Assembly: GCA_030526405.1 (NCBI GenBank)
Contig: JAUNCZ010000009.1
Location: forward strand, 1 to 64,000
DNA from: Lachnospiraceae bacterium
Lineage (GTDB): Bacteria > Bacillota > Clostridia > Lachnospirales > Lachnospiraceae
DNA: 64,000 nt
Direction of reading: 5' to 3'
Of the stretch, positions 51,797 to 61,123 are shown in pieces. How positions within the stretch are numbered: position 1 is the first letter of the stretch; each line of letters opens with the position of its first letter. The translations under genes were made by a program, and so were the position numbers. The notes beneath the pieces were generated by a model. That model was not told the DNA's origin. It searched no databases and worked only from the letters and a program-made list of their open reading frames with translations.

Positions 51797-52795
51797 ATGG
51801 AAAAAATCAGAGGATTTCACGATGTGGTGGGGCACAGAGATGTGATCACCCATCTGCAGAATGCGATCCGCCTGGGCAAGGTCTCTCATGCCTACATTAT
51901 CGGTGGTGAAGCGGGATCAGGAAAAAAGACACTGGCGAATCTCTTCGCCATGACGCTGCAGTGCAAAGAGGGAGGAACAGAGCCCTGCATGCAGTGTACT
52001 TCCTGTAAAAAGGCCTTAAGTGGCAATCATCCGGATATCATCAGAGTGACCCATGAGAAGCCTGCCAGCATCGGTATCGATGAGATCCGAATGCAGCTGG
52101 TGAACGATGTTTCCATCCGCCCCTATGAGAGCCCTCGCAAGATTTATATTGTGGATGAGGCTCAGAAACTGACACCCCAGGCACAGAATGCATTGCTGAA
52201 GACAATAGAGGAGCCGCCGGCTTATGCGGTGATCCTTTTTCTGTCGGACAATCCCGGGCTGTTTCTCCAGACCATTACATCCCGATGTGTGATGCTGAAG
52301 CTGAAGCCGGTGTCGGATCAGGCGGTAAAAGACTACCTGGTGAAAGAACTGCAGGTGCCTGATTATCAGGCAGAGGTGCAGGCGTCATTTGCCAGAGGAA
52401 TAATAGGGAGGGCGATAAAAATGGCAGAATCTCAGGAATTCAATGAAGTAACACAGAATGCACTGCGGCTTTTAAAGCAGTCCAAGGATATGGAAGTGTA
52501 TGAACTGGTGGATGCAATTAAGAGCATGACTGCTGATAAACAGAATGTATATCAGTATCTGGAATTATTCACAATGTGGTTCCGGGATGTTTTGTTGTTT
52601 AAAGCCACCAAGGAAGTGGACGATCTTATTTTTAAGGCAGAGTTCAATTATATTAAGGAGCGTGCAGCCATCAGCTCTTACCGCGGGCTGGAGTCGATTC
52701 TGGAGGCGATCCGTGTTGCAGAGACACGTCTGCATGCAAATGTTAACTTTGATCTGACTATGGAGCTTCTGTTCCTTTCGATCAGAGAGAACTAA
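51797..52795 (+). CDS. holB: DNA polymerase III delta-prime subunit
   Basis: Clamp-loader subunit. 332 residues from ATG 51797 (GAAAGGA six bases upstream); an in-frame ATG at 51749 lacks an RBS. AAA+ domain with Walker A-like GGEAGSGKKT, a four-Cys zinc module (CKEGGTEPCMQCTSCKKAL) and the SRC sensor-1 motif (TSRCVMLKL). Heads the cluster holB-ricT-trmN6-rsmI-truA. Confidence 0.94.
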   Translation: MEKIRGFHDVVGHRDVITHLQNAIRLGKVSHAYIIGGEAGSGKKTLANLFAMTLQCKEGGTEPCMQCTSCKKALSGNHPDIIRVTHEKPASIGIDEIRMQLVNDVSIRPYESPRKIYIVDEAQKLTPQAQNALLKTIEEPPAYAVILFLSDNPGLFLQTITSRCVMLKLKPVSDQAVKDYLVKELQVPDYQAEVQASFARGIIGRAIKMAESQEFNEVTQNALRLLKQSKDMEVYELVDAIKSMTADKQNVYQYLELFTMWFRDVLLFKATKEVDDLIFKAEFNYIKERAAISSYRGLESILEAIRVAETRLHANVNFDLTMELLFLSIREN

Positions 52796-52823
52796 TCAAT
52801 ACAGAAAGATTGGATAATAGACA

Positions 52824-53720
52824 ATGGTAAAAGTAATTGGCGTGAGATTTCGAAATGTTGGAAAGGTGTACTATTTCGATCCGAAATCTCTGAATGTCCG
52901 TCCCGGAGACAACGTGATCGTGGAGACTGCCAGGGGCGTTGAGTTTGGTACGGTTGTGCTTGCACCACGGGAGGTGGATGAGAGCAAGGTGGTATCTCCT
53001 TTAAAAGAGGTGATCCGAGTGGCAACACAGAAGGATGTCCTGAGAGAGGAGACCAACAGAAGAAAAGAAAAAGAGGCCTATCAGATCTGTCTGAAGAAGA
53101 TCCGTGAGCATGATCTGCAGATGAAGCTGATCGGTGCGGAATATACCTTTGACAACAACAAGGTTCTGTTTTACTTTACTGCAGACGGACGAGTGGATTT
53201 CCGTGAGCTGGTAAAGGATCTGGCAGCGGTATTCAAAACAAGAATCGAGCTTCGTCAGATCGGTGTCCGTGATGAGACAAAGATTCTGGGTGGCATCGGC
53301 ATCTGTGGAAGACCTCTTTGCTGCAATACCTATCTGGCAGATTTTGTTCCTGTTTCCATCAAGATGGCAAAGGAGCAGAATCTTTCCCTGAATCCTTCCA
53401 AGATCTCAGGTGCCTGCGGAAGACTGATGTGTTGTCTGAAGAATGAGCAGGAAACCTACGAGTATCTGAATAAGAAGATGCCGGGAATCGGTGATATTGT
53501 TGTGACATCGGACGGAATCAAGGGAGAGGTAAGCTCTGTCAATGTGCTGCGTCAGCTGGTAAAGGTGCTGGTGGAGGCAGGGGATGACAAGGAACTGCTG
53601 GAGTTCCCTGTGGATGAACTGAAGGTGAAACAGCGTCACAAAAAGAACAAGGACAAAGATAAACAGGAAAATACTCTTACAAAGGAAGAGCAGAACGAAC
53701 TGAAAAAGATCCAGAAATAA
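52824..53720 (+). CDS. ricT: RicT/YaaT, PSP1-domain protein
   Basis: 298 residues. PSP1 domain with the cysteine pattern GICGRPLCCNTYL and GACGRLMCC (about 156-198); Lys-rich C-terminal tail (about 270-298). In Bacillus, RicT (YaaT) joins RicA and RicF in an Fe-S complex that works with RNase Y in mRNA maturation. Gene order after holB is the same as in Bacillus. ATG 52824 has only a weak upstream purine tract. Confidence 0.93.
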   Translation: MVKVIGVRFRNVGKVYYFDPKSLNVRPGDNVIVETARGVEFGTVVLAPREVDESKVVSPLKEVIRVATQKDVLREETNRRKEKEAYQICLKKIREHDLQMKLIGAEYTFDNNKVLFYFTADGRVDFRELVKDLAAVFKTRIELRQIGVRDETKILGGIGICGRPLCCNTYLADFVPVSIKMAKEQNLSLNPSKISGACGRLMCCLKNEQETYEYLNKKMPGIGDIVVTSDGIKGEVSSVNVLRQLVKVLVEAGDDKELLEFPVDELKVKQRHKKNKDKDKQENTLTKEEQNELKKIQK

Positions 53721-53734
53721 CAGGAGGACAGAAT

Positions 53735-54490
53735 ATGCCTGTAGAAATTCGTCAGGGAGAACAGCTGGATGATCTTCAGAACGGATACTACATTATTCAG
53801 GCAGAGGGAGCATTTCGCTACGGCATCGACGCGGTGCTGCTGTCTGGATTTGCCCGGGTGAAGCCTGGGGAGCGGGTGCTGGATATGGGAACCGGAACGG
53901 GGATCATTCCCATCCTGCTCAGTGCAAAGACAAAGGGACGCTCCTTTACCGGACTGGAGATCCAGGAGAGGAGCGCGGATATGGCGAAGCGCAGCGTGGC
54001 ATATAACCATCTGGAGGACAGGATACAGATCGTGACTGGAGATATCAAGGAAGCCGCCGCAATTTTTGCTCCGGCTTCTTTTGATGTGGTGGTGAGCAAT
54101 CCACCCTACATGACAGGAAATCACGGCCTGGTGAATCCGGAGGAGGCAAAGGCCATTGCCCGTCATGAGATTCTCTGTACCCTTGAGGATGTGATATCCC
54201 AGGCTGCAAAGCTGCTTACACCAAAGGGGCGTTTTTATCTTGTACACAGACCCTTCCGTCTTGCGGAGATCATGCGGATTCTGATGAAATACAAGCTGGA
54301 GCCCAAGCGGATGCAGCTGGTACATCCCTTTGTGGACCGGGAACCGAATATTGTACTGCTGGAGGCATGCAAAAACGGAAACCCGAGAATTACGGTGGAA
54401 AAACCGCTGATTGTGTATGAAACTCCCGGTGTATATACGGAGGAGGTTCTGAAGTATTACGGTGACAACAGGGAGAAACAGCTGTTGTGA
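53735..54490 (+). CDS. trmN6: tRNA1(Val) A37 N6-methyltransferase-like (YabB/TrmN6)
   Basis: 251 residues. Class I methyltransferase: SAM motif VLDMGTGTGIIPILLS (about 49-64), ELEIQ-like GLEIQER, and catalytic NPPY in VVSNPPYMTG, the signature of N6-adenine methylation. Neighbour of ricT and rsmI as in Bacillus yabB. AGGAGGACAGAAT precedes ATG 53735. Confidence 0.9.
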   Translation: MPVEIRQGEQLDDLQNGYYIIQAEGAFRYGIDAVLLSGFARVKPGERVLDMGTGTGIIPILLSAKTKGRSFTGLEIQERSADMAKRSVAYNHLEDRIQIVTGDIKEAAAIFAPASFDVVVSNPPYMTGNHGLVNPEEAKAIARHEILCTLEDVISQAAKLLTPKGRFYLVHRPFRLAEIMRILMKYKLEPKRMQLVHPFVDREPNIVLLEACKNGNPRITVEKPLIVYETPGVYTEEVLKYYGDNREKQLL

Positions 54491-54545
54491 TTCCCAGGAC
54501 AGAATAATTCCGCCTGATAAGGGCGGCAGAATGGAGAATGAAACT

Positions 54546-55394
54546 ATGAGTGGACAATTATATCTGTGTGCGACTCCCATTGGAAATCTGGAGGATATGA
54601 CCTTTCGAGTGGTTCGTACATTGAAGGAAGTGGATCTGATCGCAGCGGAGGATACCAGAAACAGTCTGAAGCTTTTGAATCACTTTGAAATCCACACACC
54701 CATGACCAGCTACCATGAGTTTAATAAATTTCCAAAGGGAAAGGAGCTGGTGGAAAAGCTGCTTTCCGGAATGAATATTGCCCTGATCACAGATGCGGGA
54801 ATGCCGGGAATCTCTGACCCGGGAGAGGAGCTGGTGGCCATGGCGGTGGAAGCTGGTGTGCCTGTAACTGTGCTGCCCGGTCCCGCTGCCTGTGTGACAG
54901 CCCTCACCCTTTCAGCCCTTCCCACAAGAAGATTTGCCTTTGAGGCATTTCTTCCCAGGGATAAGAAGGAGCGAAGGGTGATCCTGGAGGAACTGAAGAC
55001 AGAGACAAGAACCATCGTTCTCTATGAGGCACCCCATCGTCTTCTGCAGACCCTGGGAGAACTGAAGGAGTCCCTGGGCGGCAGCAGAAGGATCACCGTC
55101 TGCCGGGAACTGACAAAACGACACGAAACTGCCTATCGGAGTACGCTGGAGGAAGCCCTTGACTACTATACGGCAAATGATCCCAAGGGGGAGTGCGTGC
55201 TGGTTGTGGAAGGCAGAGACAGGGAGGAACTGGTGAAGGAGGAGCAGGATAGCTGGCTGTCTCTTTCCGTAGAGGAGCATATGCGGCACTATGAATCCCA
55301 GGGAATCTCCAATAAAGAGGCCATGAAGCTGGTGGCCAGGGACAGAGGAACCACAAAGCGTGAGATCTATCAGTATCTGGTGGAGCACAAATAG
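54546..55394 (+). CDS. rsmI: 16S rRNA C1402 2'-O-methyltransferase
   Basis: 282 residues from ATG 54546 (GGAG nine bases before; ATG 54531 is possible). Tetrapyrrole-methylase fold: LYLCATPIGNLEDMTFR at the N terminus, AAEDTR, LITDAGMPGISDPG and PGPAACVTAL. RsmI methylates the ribose of C1402 in the decoding centre. Its upstream frame overlaps trmN6. Confidence 0.95.
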   Translation: MSGQLYLCATPIGNLEDMTFRVVRTLKEVDLIAAEDTRNSLKLLNHFEIHTPMTSYHEFNKFPKGKELVEKLLSGMNIALITDAGMPGISDPGEELVAMAVEAGVPVTVLPGPAACVTALTLSALPTRRFAFEAFLPRDKKERRVILEELKTETRTIVLYEAPHRLLQTLGELKESLGGSRRITVCRELTKRHETAYRSTLEEALDYYTANDPKGECVLVVEGRDREELVKEEQDSWLSLSVEEHMRHYESQGISNKEAMKLVARDRGTTKREIYQYLVEHK

Positions 55395-55429
55395 ACAGCA
55401 GTCAATAACTGGACAGCAGTTAATAACAA
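55394..55429 (+). repeat. Two-copy 18-bp tandem repeat between rsmI and truA
   Basis: GACAGCAGTCAATAACTG is followed directly by GACAGCAGTTAATAACAA, a period of 18 with one internal change. Small and probably slippage-derived; it widens the gap ahead of truA. Confidence 0.7.
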
Positions 55430-55449
55430 AACAGGAAGAGGATGACAGA

Positions 55450-56205
55450 ATGCAGAATTATAAGATGACCATCGCCTATGACGGATCCCGTTTTAACGGA
55501 TGGGAGCGTCAGGGCAATACAGAGCTGACAATTCAGGGTAAGCTGGAGGCAGTTCTCTCTCTTATGACAGGAAGTCCTGTGGAGGTGATCGGTGCCGGAA
55601 GAACCGATGCCGGTGTACATGCCAAGGGAATGGTGGCGAACTGTCAGATGGAAACAAACAGATCCCCCGAGTCCATCCGGACCTATGTGAACCATTATCT
55701 GCCGGATGATATCTGTGTCAGGGATGTGAGAATTGCAGGAGAGCGCTTCCATGCAAGATACAATGCCATGGGAAAAACCTATCAGTATACCTGCTATATC
55801 GGAGACCTGAAACCGGTCTTCAACAGAAAATATGTGTATACACCGGAACAGCCTCTGAATATTGAGAAGATGAAACGGGCGGCAGAGTATCTGGTGGGAA
55901 CCCACGATTTTGCCAGCTTCTGCGGCAACCCGAGAATGAAAAAATCCACAGTGAGAACCGTGGATAAGATTGAGATCACCCAGTCGGGATCATTTCTCCA
56001 TCTGACCTATCACGGCAACGGCTTCCTGCAGTATATGGTGCGTATCCTCACAGGAACTCTGCTGGAGGTGGGCTTCGGAAAGAGAGCACCGGAGAGCATG
56101 CCGGCTCTTCTGGAGGCCAGAGACCGTTCCCAGGCAGGTTTTACTGTTCCGGCTAAGGGTCTTTGTCTTCTGAAGGTGGATTACAGCAATCAGGTGAACA
56201 GCTGA
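55450..56205 (+). CDS. truA: tRNA pseudouridine synthase A
   Basis: Makes pseudouridine at tRNA positions 38-40. 251 residues from ATG 55450 (AGAGGATG upstream). The catalytic Asp lies in GAGRTDAGVHA (about 49-59). N-terminal MTIAYDGSRFNGW and C-terminal FLQYMVRILTGTLLEVG are typical. The stop codon overlaps the next start (TGATG), so the two are translationally coupled. Confidence 0.95.
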   Translation: MQNYKMTIAYDGSRFNGWERQGNTELTIQGKLEAVLSLMTGSPVEVIGAGRTDAGVHAKGMVANCQMETNRSPESIRTYVNHYLPDDICVRDVRIAGERFHARYNAMGKTYQYTCYIGDLKPVFNRKYVYTPEQPLNIEKMKRAAEYLVGTHDFASFCGNPRMKKSTVRTVDKIEITQSGSFLHLTYHGNGFLQYMVRILTGTLLEVGFGKRAPESMPALLEARDRSQAGFTVPAKGLCLLKVDYSNQVNS

Positions 56206-56840
56206 TGCGATACTATATCTCAGATCTGCATTTTTTTCACAGGGAGATGAATGAACGGATGGACTGTCGTGGCTTTTCCGGTGTGGAGGAGATGAACGAC
56301 TATATGATCCGCCGGTGGAATGAAAAGGTGCGTTCTGTGGATGAGGTGGTCATTCTGGGAGATTTCTCCATGGGAAAGGGACGGGAGACCAATGAACTTC
56401 TGAAGACCCTGAATGGAAAGAAGTATCTGATTCGGGGCAATCATGATCAGTTTCTGAATGACAGACGATTTGACCACAGTCTTCTGGGCTGGGTGAAGGA
56501 TTACGAAGAACTGAAGGATAATAAACGGAAGGTGATCCTGAGCCATTATCCCGTGTTCTGCTATAACGGTCAGTATCGTCTTGATTCAGAGGGGAAGCCA
56601 AGAAGCTACATGCTGTACGGCCATGTGCATAATTCCTACGACGAGGTTCTGGTTCAGTCCTTTGTGGAGCAGACAAGGGCCACAAAACGGATGATCTACG
56701 GTGCAGATGAGCCCCAGCCTATTCCCTGCGCCATGATCAACTGCTTTTGCATGTTTTCAGATTATCAGCCATTAACTCTGGATGAGTGGATTGAAAATGA
56801 CAGAAAACGGCGGGCAGAGGCGGAAAAAATTACAAATTAA
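56205..56840 (+). CDS. Calcineurin-like metallophosphoesterase
   Basis: 211 residues from ATG 56205. All the di-metal motifs are visible: YISDLHFFH (D-x-H) at the N terminus, VILGDFSMG, IRGNHDQF, ILSHYPVF and YGHVHNS. Cytosolic phosphoesterase of unknown substrate. Such proteins may act on nucleotides or RNA ends. Coupled to truA by a one-base overlap. Confidence 0.9.
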   Translation: MRYYISDLHFFHREMNERMDCRGFSGVEEMNDYMIRRWNEKVRSVDEVVILGDFSMGKGRETNELLKTLNGKKYLIRGNHDQFLNDRRFDHSLLGWVKDYEELKDNKRKVILSHYPVFCYNGQYRLDSEGKPRSYMLYGHVHNSYDEVLVQSFVEQTRATKRMIYGADEPQPIPCAMINCFCMFSDYQPLTLDEWIENDRKRRAEAEKITN

Positions 56841-56880
56841 TACAATTGTTTAAAAAATTAAAAGAAAATCCCTTTGGTGC

Positions 56881-56909
56881 TTTACAACAGAGAAAAGATG
56901 CGCTATACT
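56881..56909 (+). promoter_or_regulatory. Promoter of the FMN-riboswitch transcript
   Basis: TTTACA (56881-56886), 17 bases, TATACT (56904-56909), about 15 bases upstream of the expected start of the riboswitch RNA. Confidence 0.75.
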
Positions 56910-56929
56910 TCGATGTATAAAGTAAATAA

Positions 56930-57036
56930 GTCTTCAGGGCAGGGTGCAAGTCCCTACCGGCGGTAAAGCCCGCGAGCCGAAAGGCATGATTTGGTGAGAT
57001 TCCAAAGCCGACAGTATAGTCTGGATGAGAGAAGAG
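56930..57036 (+). promoter_or_regulatory. FMN riboswitch (RFN element)
   Basis: P1 is TCTTC (56931-56935) / GAAGA (57031-57035). Conserved core: CAGGGCAGGGTG, CCCTACCGGCGGTAAAGCCCGCGAGC, GATTTGGTGAGATTCCAAAGCCGACAG and GTCTGGATGAGAGAAGA. FMN binding switches riboflavin genes off by termination. The rib operon follows, although a second terminator intervenes. Confidence 0.97.
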
Positions 57037-57059
57037 AAACGCGAGAAAAGGTTTGATAT

Positions 57060-57091
57060 GCTCTGGAATAGTTTTATTCCGGAGCTTTTTT
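57060..57091 (+). terminator. FMN riboswitch terminator
   Basis: GCTCTGGAATA (57060-57070) / TATTCCGGAGC (57075-57085) with one T-G pair, then six T. Expression platform of the FMN riboswitch. Confidence 0.92.
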
Positions 57092-57216
57092 AGTATCATT
57101 TATGCGTAGCTTCATTTCGCAATAAGTGCTTCGGATGCCTCCGAAACAACTACCTTGCATGATTCGGACAGCCGTCTGGGACGGCTGAACGAGATGCAGC
57201 TTTTATCAGAAAGTCA
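57092..57216 (+). ncRNA. Structured RNA segment between two terminators
   Basis: About 125 bases with two perfect hairpins, TTCGGA/TCCGAA (about 57131-57147) and CAGCCGTC/GACGGCTG (57169-57187), closed by the intrinsic terminator at 57217. Without FMN it would be transcribed as the tail of the leader. It may be a small RNA or a further leader control. No coding frame with an RBS. Identity unknown. Confidence 0.4.
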
Positions 57217-57244
57217 GGTCCTGCAGTGTGCAGGACCTTTTTTG
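57217..57244 (+). terminator. Second intrinsic terminator upstream of ribD
   Basis: GGTCCTGCA (57217-57225) / TGCAGGACC (57229-57237), 3-base loop, then six T. A strong terminator 126 bases beyond the riboswitch terminator. Confidence 0.9.
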
Positions 57245-57284
57245 TTTCATAGGAAACTGCGTCAATTTCCTATGAAACAAAAAA
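57238..57284. repeat. 19-bp perfect inverted repeat
   Basis: Arms at 57238-57256 and 57266-57284 (core GTTTCATAGGAAA / TTTCCTATGAAAC) with a 9-base loop CTGCGTCAA. It overlaps the T run of the previous terminator, so it could work as a terminator for transcription from the right. The centre resembles the AGGAAATTG/CAATTTTCT hairpin beside MITE copy 1 (15911-15931). Confidence 0.75.
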
Positions 57285-57361
57285 CACAGATGCGCAGCTA
57301 CACTACGTTGCGCGCGCGGAACAAAGTTGCGTTTTATGTAAAAATTGGCTGCGAGAGTGCG

Positions 57362-57389
57362 TTGAAAACGCACTTTGTTCTAACATACT
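57362..57389 (+). promoter_or_regulatory. Possible second ribD promoter
   Basis: TTGAAA (57362-57367), 16 bases, CATACT (57384-57389), in a hairpin-rich stretch (AGTGCGTT/AACGCACT). It would give FMN-independent ribD transcription past both terminators. Moderate match only. Confidence 0.4.
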
Positions 57390-57432
57390 TTGTTCGTTTG
57401 CCAGGGAACCGGAAGGGGGAAGGATAGATACC

Positions 57433-58536
57433 ATGACAGATCAGGAATATATGAGAAGAGCCATAGAACTGGCCAGAGGGGGAATCGGAAGAGTAAACCC
57501 CAATCCCCTGGTGGGTGCAGTGATCGTTAAGGAGGGCCGCATTATCGGTGAGGGATTCCACAGACAGTATGGAGCTCTCCATGCAGAGAGGGATGCCATC
57601 AGCAATCTGACAGAAAGTGCAGAGGGTGCGACGATCTATGTAACACTGGAGCCCTGCTGTCATTATGGAAAGCAGCCTCCCTGCACAGAGGCTATTCTGG
57701 AGCAGAAGATTGCCAGAGTGGTGATCGGTTCCAGAGATCCCAATCCTCTGGTGGCAGGAAAAGGCGCAGCGATTCTCCGTTCCGCAGGGGTGCAGGTGGA
57801 GGAGGATTTTCTTCGGGAGGAATGCGATGAGCTGAATCCTGTATTTTTCCACTATATCACAACCGGCACACCCTACGTGGTGATGAAATATGCCATGACA
57901 GCAGATGGAAAGATTGCCACAAGAACAGGGGCATCCAAATGGATCACAGGAGAGGCAGCCAGACACAGAGTGCAGGAGCTGCGCAATGCCTGTACCGGAA
58001 TCATGGCAGGAATCGGCACTGTGCTGGCGGATGATCCCATGCTGAATGTGAGGATTCCGGACAGGAGAAGTCCGGTGCGGATTATCTGTGACAGTCAGCT
58101 TCGGATTCCCATGGATTCACAGCTGGTACAGACAGCAGAGCAATATCCGGTGATCATCGCCTGTGCATGGCAGGAAGAGCAGCAGGAACTGCAGGAGAAG
58201 GCCAGAGAACTGGAAAAGAGAGGTATCACTGTCTGGAATCTTCCTGATGAGAAGGGTCAGGTGGATCTGGCAGAGCTGATGGTGAAGCTGGGCCGGGAAA
58301 AAATAGACTCGGTGCTGCTGGAGGGAGGAGGAATCCTCAACGACAGCGCTCTGAGAGCTGGAATCGTGTCAGAGGTACAGGCTTTTGTGGCACCGAAGCT
58401 CTTTGGAGGAGCACAGGCAAAATCACCGGTGGAAGGAGAGGGGGTTGCAGATCCCTCAGAGGCTGTGATGATGGAGCTGAAAAAAATGGAGCAGATCGGT
58501 GAGGACCTGCTTCTGACATACAGGATCAGGAGGTAA
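57433..58536 (+). CDS. ribD: Bifunctional riboflavin deaminase/reductase
   Basis: 367 residues. Residues 1-145 are the zinc deaminase (His50-Ala-Glu52; Cys75 and Cys84 in EPCCHYGKQPPC); residues 146-367 are the NADPH reductase (MKYAMTADGKIATRTGASKWITG, EGGGILNDSALRAG). They carry out the second and third steps from GTP to lumazine. GGAAGGGGGAAGGATAGATACC precedes ATG 57433. First gene of ribD-ribE-ribBA-ribH. Confidence 0.96.
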   Translation: MTDQEYMRRAIELARGGIGRVNPNPLVGAVIVKEGRIIGEGFHRQYGALHAERDAISNLTESAEGATIYVTLEPCCHYGKQPPCTEAILEQKIARVVIGSRDPNPLVAGKGAAILRSAGVQVEEDFLREECDELNPVFFHYITTGTPYVVMKYAMTADGKIATRTGASKWITGEAARHRVQELRNACTGIMAGIGTVLADDPMLNVRIPDRRSPVRIICDSQLRIPMDSQLVQTAEQYPVIIACAWQEEQQELQEKARELEKRGITVWNLPDEKGQVDLAELMVKLGREKIDSVLLEGGGILNDSALRAGIVSEVQAFVAPKLFGGAQAKSPVEGEGVADPSEAVMMELKKMEQIGEDLLLTYRIRR

Positions 58537-58541
58537 TACAA

Positions 58542-59192
58542 TTGTTTACAGGTATTATTGAAGAACTGGGTACCCTTCGGGGGCTGGCCATTCAGGGCAG
58601 TTCAGGACAGATCCGGATACAGGCCTCCAGAGTGTTGGAGGGTACCAGGATCGGAGACAGCATTGCGGTAAATGGAGTCTGTCTCACGGTGGTATCCCTG
58701 GAGTCGGATGGATTTACAGCGGATGTGATGGCTGAAACTGTTCGACGGACCGGCCTTTCCGGTCTGAGAAATGGCTCACAGGTGAATCTGGAGCGGGCCA
58801 TGGCAGCAGACGGACGTTTTGGAGGTCACATTGTGGCGGGACATGTGGATGGAACAGGAACCATCCGGAGTATGAAGCGGGAGGAAAATGCTGTCTGGGT
58901 AACCATTCAGGCAGGACGGGAAATCCTGGATCTGGTGGTGGAAAAGGGTTCCATTGCCATCGATGGAATCAGCCTGACAGTGGCTGGTCTTGGGGAGGAT
59001 TATTTTCAGGTATCCGTAATCCCCCATACAGGAAAGGAAACCACCCTTCTTGATAATAAGGCGGGAGACCTTGTAAATCTGGAGACAGATGTGGTGGGAA
59101 AATATGTCCGCCGCCTGATGGGACTGGAGAAAGAAAAGGAAGAAAAGAAAAGCAGTCTGACAATGGATATGCTTTCAGAGCTGGGATTCTGA
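58542..59192 (+). CDS. ribE: Riboflavin synthase, alpha subunit
   Basis: Dismutates two lumazines to riboflavin. 216 residues, start TTG 58542 with AGGAGG eight bases before; MFTGIIEELG is the invariant N terminus, so the TTG is right. Two homologous lumazine-binding barrels: GDSIAVNGVCLTV in the first, GSIAIDGISLTV in the second. Six bases after ribD. Confidence 0.97.
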   Translation: MFTGIIEELGTLRGLAIQGSSGQIRIQASRVLEGTRIGDSIAVNGVCLTVVSLESDGFTADVMAETVRRTGLSGLRNGSQVNLERAMAADGRFGGHIVAGHVDGTGTIRSMKREENAVWVTIQAGREILDLVVEKGSIAIDGISLTVAGLGEDYFQVSVIPHTGKETTLLDNKAGDLVNLETDVVGKYVRRLMGLEKEKEEKKSSLTMDMLSELGF

Positions 59193-59275
59193 GAAGGAAA
59201 TGGAAATTTCCGGAAACAGAGATCAGAATATAGAGAAAAAGAGAATCTTCTGCATAAAGAATAAAGGAGAATAGA

Positions 59276-60487
59276 ATGAACGAACAGTATAACACAATCG
59301 AGGAAGCGCTGGAGGATCTCCGGGCAGGAAAGATCATCCTGGTAACAGACGATCCAGACAGAGAGAACGAGGGGGATATGGTGTGTGCAGCTGAGTTTGC
59401 CACCCAGGAAAACATCAATTTTATGGCTACCTATGCCAAGGGACTGATCTGTACCCCCATGTCAGAGGAGTATGCTCTGCGTTTGGGACTGCCCCAGATG
59501 GTATCAGACAATACAGATAATCACAGCACCGCATTTACAGTAGCCATCGACCATGTGAATACCACCACAGGTATTTCTGCGGCGGAAAGATCCTATACCA
59601 TGATGGCCCTTACAAGGGAGGATGCAGTGCCGGGAGAATTCAGACGTCCGGGTCATGTATTCCCGCTGGTGGCCAGAAAGGGCGGGGTTATGGCAAGAAA
59701 TGGTCATACAGAGGCCACTGTGGATCTCTGCCGTCTGGCAGGACTGAAGCCGGTGGGAGTCTGCTGTGAGATCATGGAGGAGGATGGCACCATGATGCGT
59801 ACTCCGAATCTCTGGAAGCTGGCAAAAAAATACAAGCTGAAATTTGTCACCATCAAAGCGCTGCAGGATTATCTGATCACCCATGAGACCTATGTATCAA
59901 GAAAAGCCTGTGCAAAGATGCCCACTGCCTATGGAGATTTTCAGATCTACGGTTATGAGAATGACATCAACGGAGAGCACCATGTGGCGCTGGTGAAGGG
60001 AGATATCGGGGACGGAGAAAATGTTCTCTGTCGTGTGCATTCCGAGTGTCTCACAGGCGATGTGTTCGGGTCTCTGCGCTGTGACTGCGGCAACCAGCTT
60101 CAGAGAGCAATGCAGCAGGTGGAAAAAGAGGGCCGGGGAATCATTCTCTATATGCGCCAGGAGGGCCGGGGAATCGGTCTGATCAACAAGCTGAAAACCT
60201 ATGAGCTGCAGGAAAAGGGCTTTGACACAGTGGAAGCCAATGTGATGCTGGGCTTTGCACCGGATCTTCGTGAATACTGGACAGGAGCTCAGATTCTGAG
60301 AGATCTGGGAGTAAAATCTCTTCGACTGCTGACAAACAACCCTCTGAAGGTATACGGCCTCAGTGGATTTGGCCTGAGCATTACAGAGCGTGTGCCCATT
60401 GAGATCGATCCTCAGGAGCACGATTCCTTCTACATGAAAACAAAGAAGGAAAAGATGGGTCATATCTTCACCAGGATCACTGTGTAA
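59276..60487 (+). CDS. ribBA: DHBP synthase / GTP cyclohydrolase II
   Basis: 403 residues. The RibB half (1-200) makes dihydroxybutanone phosphate from ribulose-5-phosphate ([28 protein letters not shown]). The RibA half opens GTP, with zinc cysteines in [18 protein letters not shown] and catalytic QEGRGIGL. It feeds both precursor branches. AAAGGAGAATAGA precedes ATG 59276. Confidence 0.97.
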   Translation: MNEQYNTIEEALEDLRAGKIILVTDDPDRENEGDMVCAAEFATQENINFMATYAKGLICTPMSEEYALRLGLPQMVSDNTDNHSTAFTVAIDHVNTTTGISAAERSYTMMALTREDAVPGEFRRPGHVFPLVARKGGVMARNGHTEATVDLCRLAGLKPVGVCCEIMEEDGTMMRTPNLWKLAKKYKLKFVTIKALQDYLITHETYVSRKACAKMPTAYGDFQIYGYENDINGEHHVALVKGDIGDGENVLCRVHSECLTGDVFGSLRCDCGNQLQRAMQQVEKEGRGIILYMRQEGRGIGLINKLKTYELQEKGFDTVEANVMLGFAPDLREYWTGAQILRDLGVKSLRLLTNNPLKVYGLSGFGLSITERVPIEIDPQEHDSFYMKTKKEKMGHIFTRITV

Positions 60488-60649
60488 ATGGCGTTCAGGG
60501 CGAAGAAGCAGGTTGAGGACGGGGAGACCCGGCATAGGATTCCTGGCGGCTTCTGCTGACAGATACATCAGATCGATACAGAGAATCAGTAATACAAATA
60601 TACAATCAGTAATACAAATCAGAAAAACATACAGATGGAGGACAAAAAC
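60488..60649 (+). repeat. ribBA-ribH spacer with direct repeat
   Basis: 160 bases without a gene. AATCAGTAATACAAAT occurs twice 20 bases apart (60584-60599 and 60604-60619) just ahead of the ribH RBS. No terminator, so ribH is probably co-transcribed. Confidence 0.7.
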
Positions 60650-61123
60650 ATGAAAGCAATTCAGGTTGTGGAAGGAAAAGTAGTAGCACCAGAGGGAATG
60701 CGAGTAGGAATTGTAGCATCCCGTTTTAACGAGATCATCGTAAACAAGCTTCTGGGTGGCGCTGTGGATGGACTGGTGCGCCATGGAGTGGAGGAAGAGA
60801 ACATCACAGCAGCCTGGGTTCCGGGAGCATTTGAGCTGCCCCTGGCAGCGTCAAAAATGGCGAAATCTGGAAAATATGATGCTGTAATCTGCGTGGGAGC
60901 AGTGATCAGAGGTGATACATCTCACTACGATCTGGTTTGCAACGAGGCTGCTAAGGGAATTGCTCAGGTCAGCCTGGCAACAGGTGTTCCGGTTATGTTC
61001 GGAGTAATCACCACTGAGAATATTGAGCAGGCTATTGCAAGAGCGGGAAGCAAAGCAGGAAATAAGGGATATGACTGCGCACTTTCTGCCATTGAGATGG
61101 TAAATCTGTTCGGACAGATGTAA
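60650..61123 (+). CDS. ribH: Lumazine synthase
   Basis: Condenses the RibD product with dihydroxybutanone phosphate to lumazine, usually as an icosahedral 60-mer. 157 residues from ATG 60650 (GGAGG at 60637-60641; the ATG at 60635 overlaps that site). Motifs: [31 protein letters not shown] and the catalytic His inside it; C-terminal [11 protein letters not shown] and [13 protein letters not shown]. Confidence 0.97.
   Translation: MKAIQVVEGKVVAPEGMRVGIVASRFNEIIVNKLLGGAVDGLVRHGVEEENITAAWVPGAFELPLAASKMAKSGKYDAVICVGAVIRGDTSHYDLVCNEAAKGIAQVSLATGVPVMFGVITTENIEQAIARAGSKAGNKGYDCALSAIEMVNLFGQM

Noticed and set aside
55394-55429. CRISPR-like repeat between rsmI and truA
   Set aside because: Only two adjacent 18-bp units with no spacers; a simple tandem duplication. 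No CRISPR array or cas gene was seen anywhere in the window.
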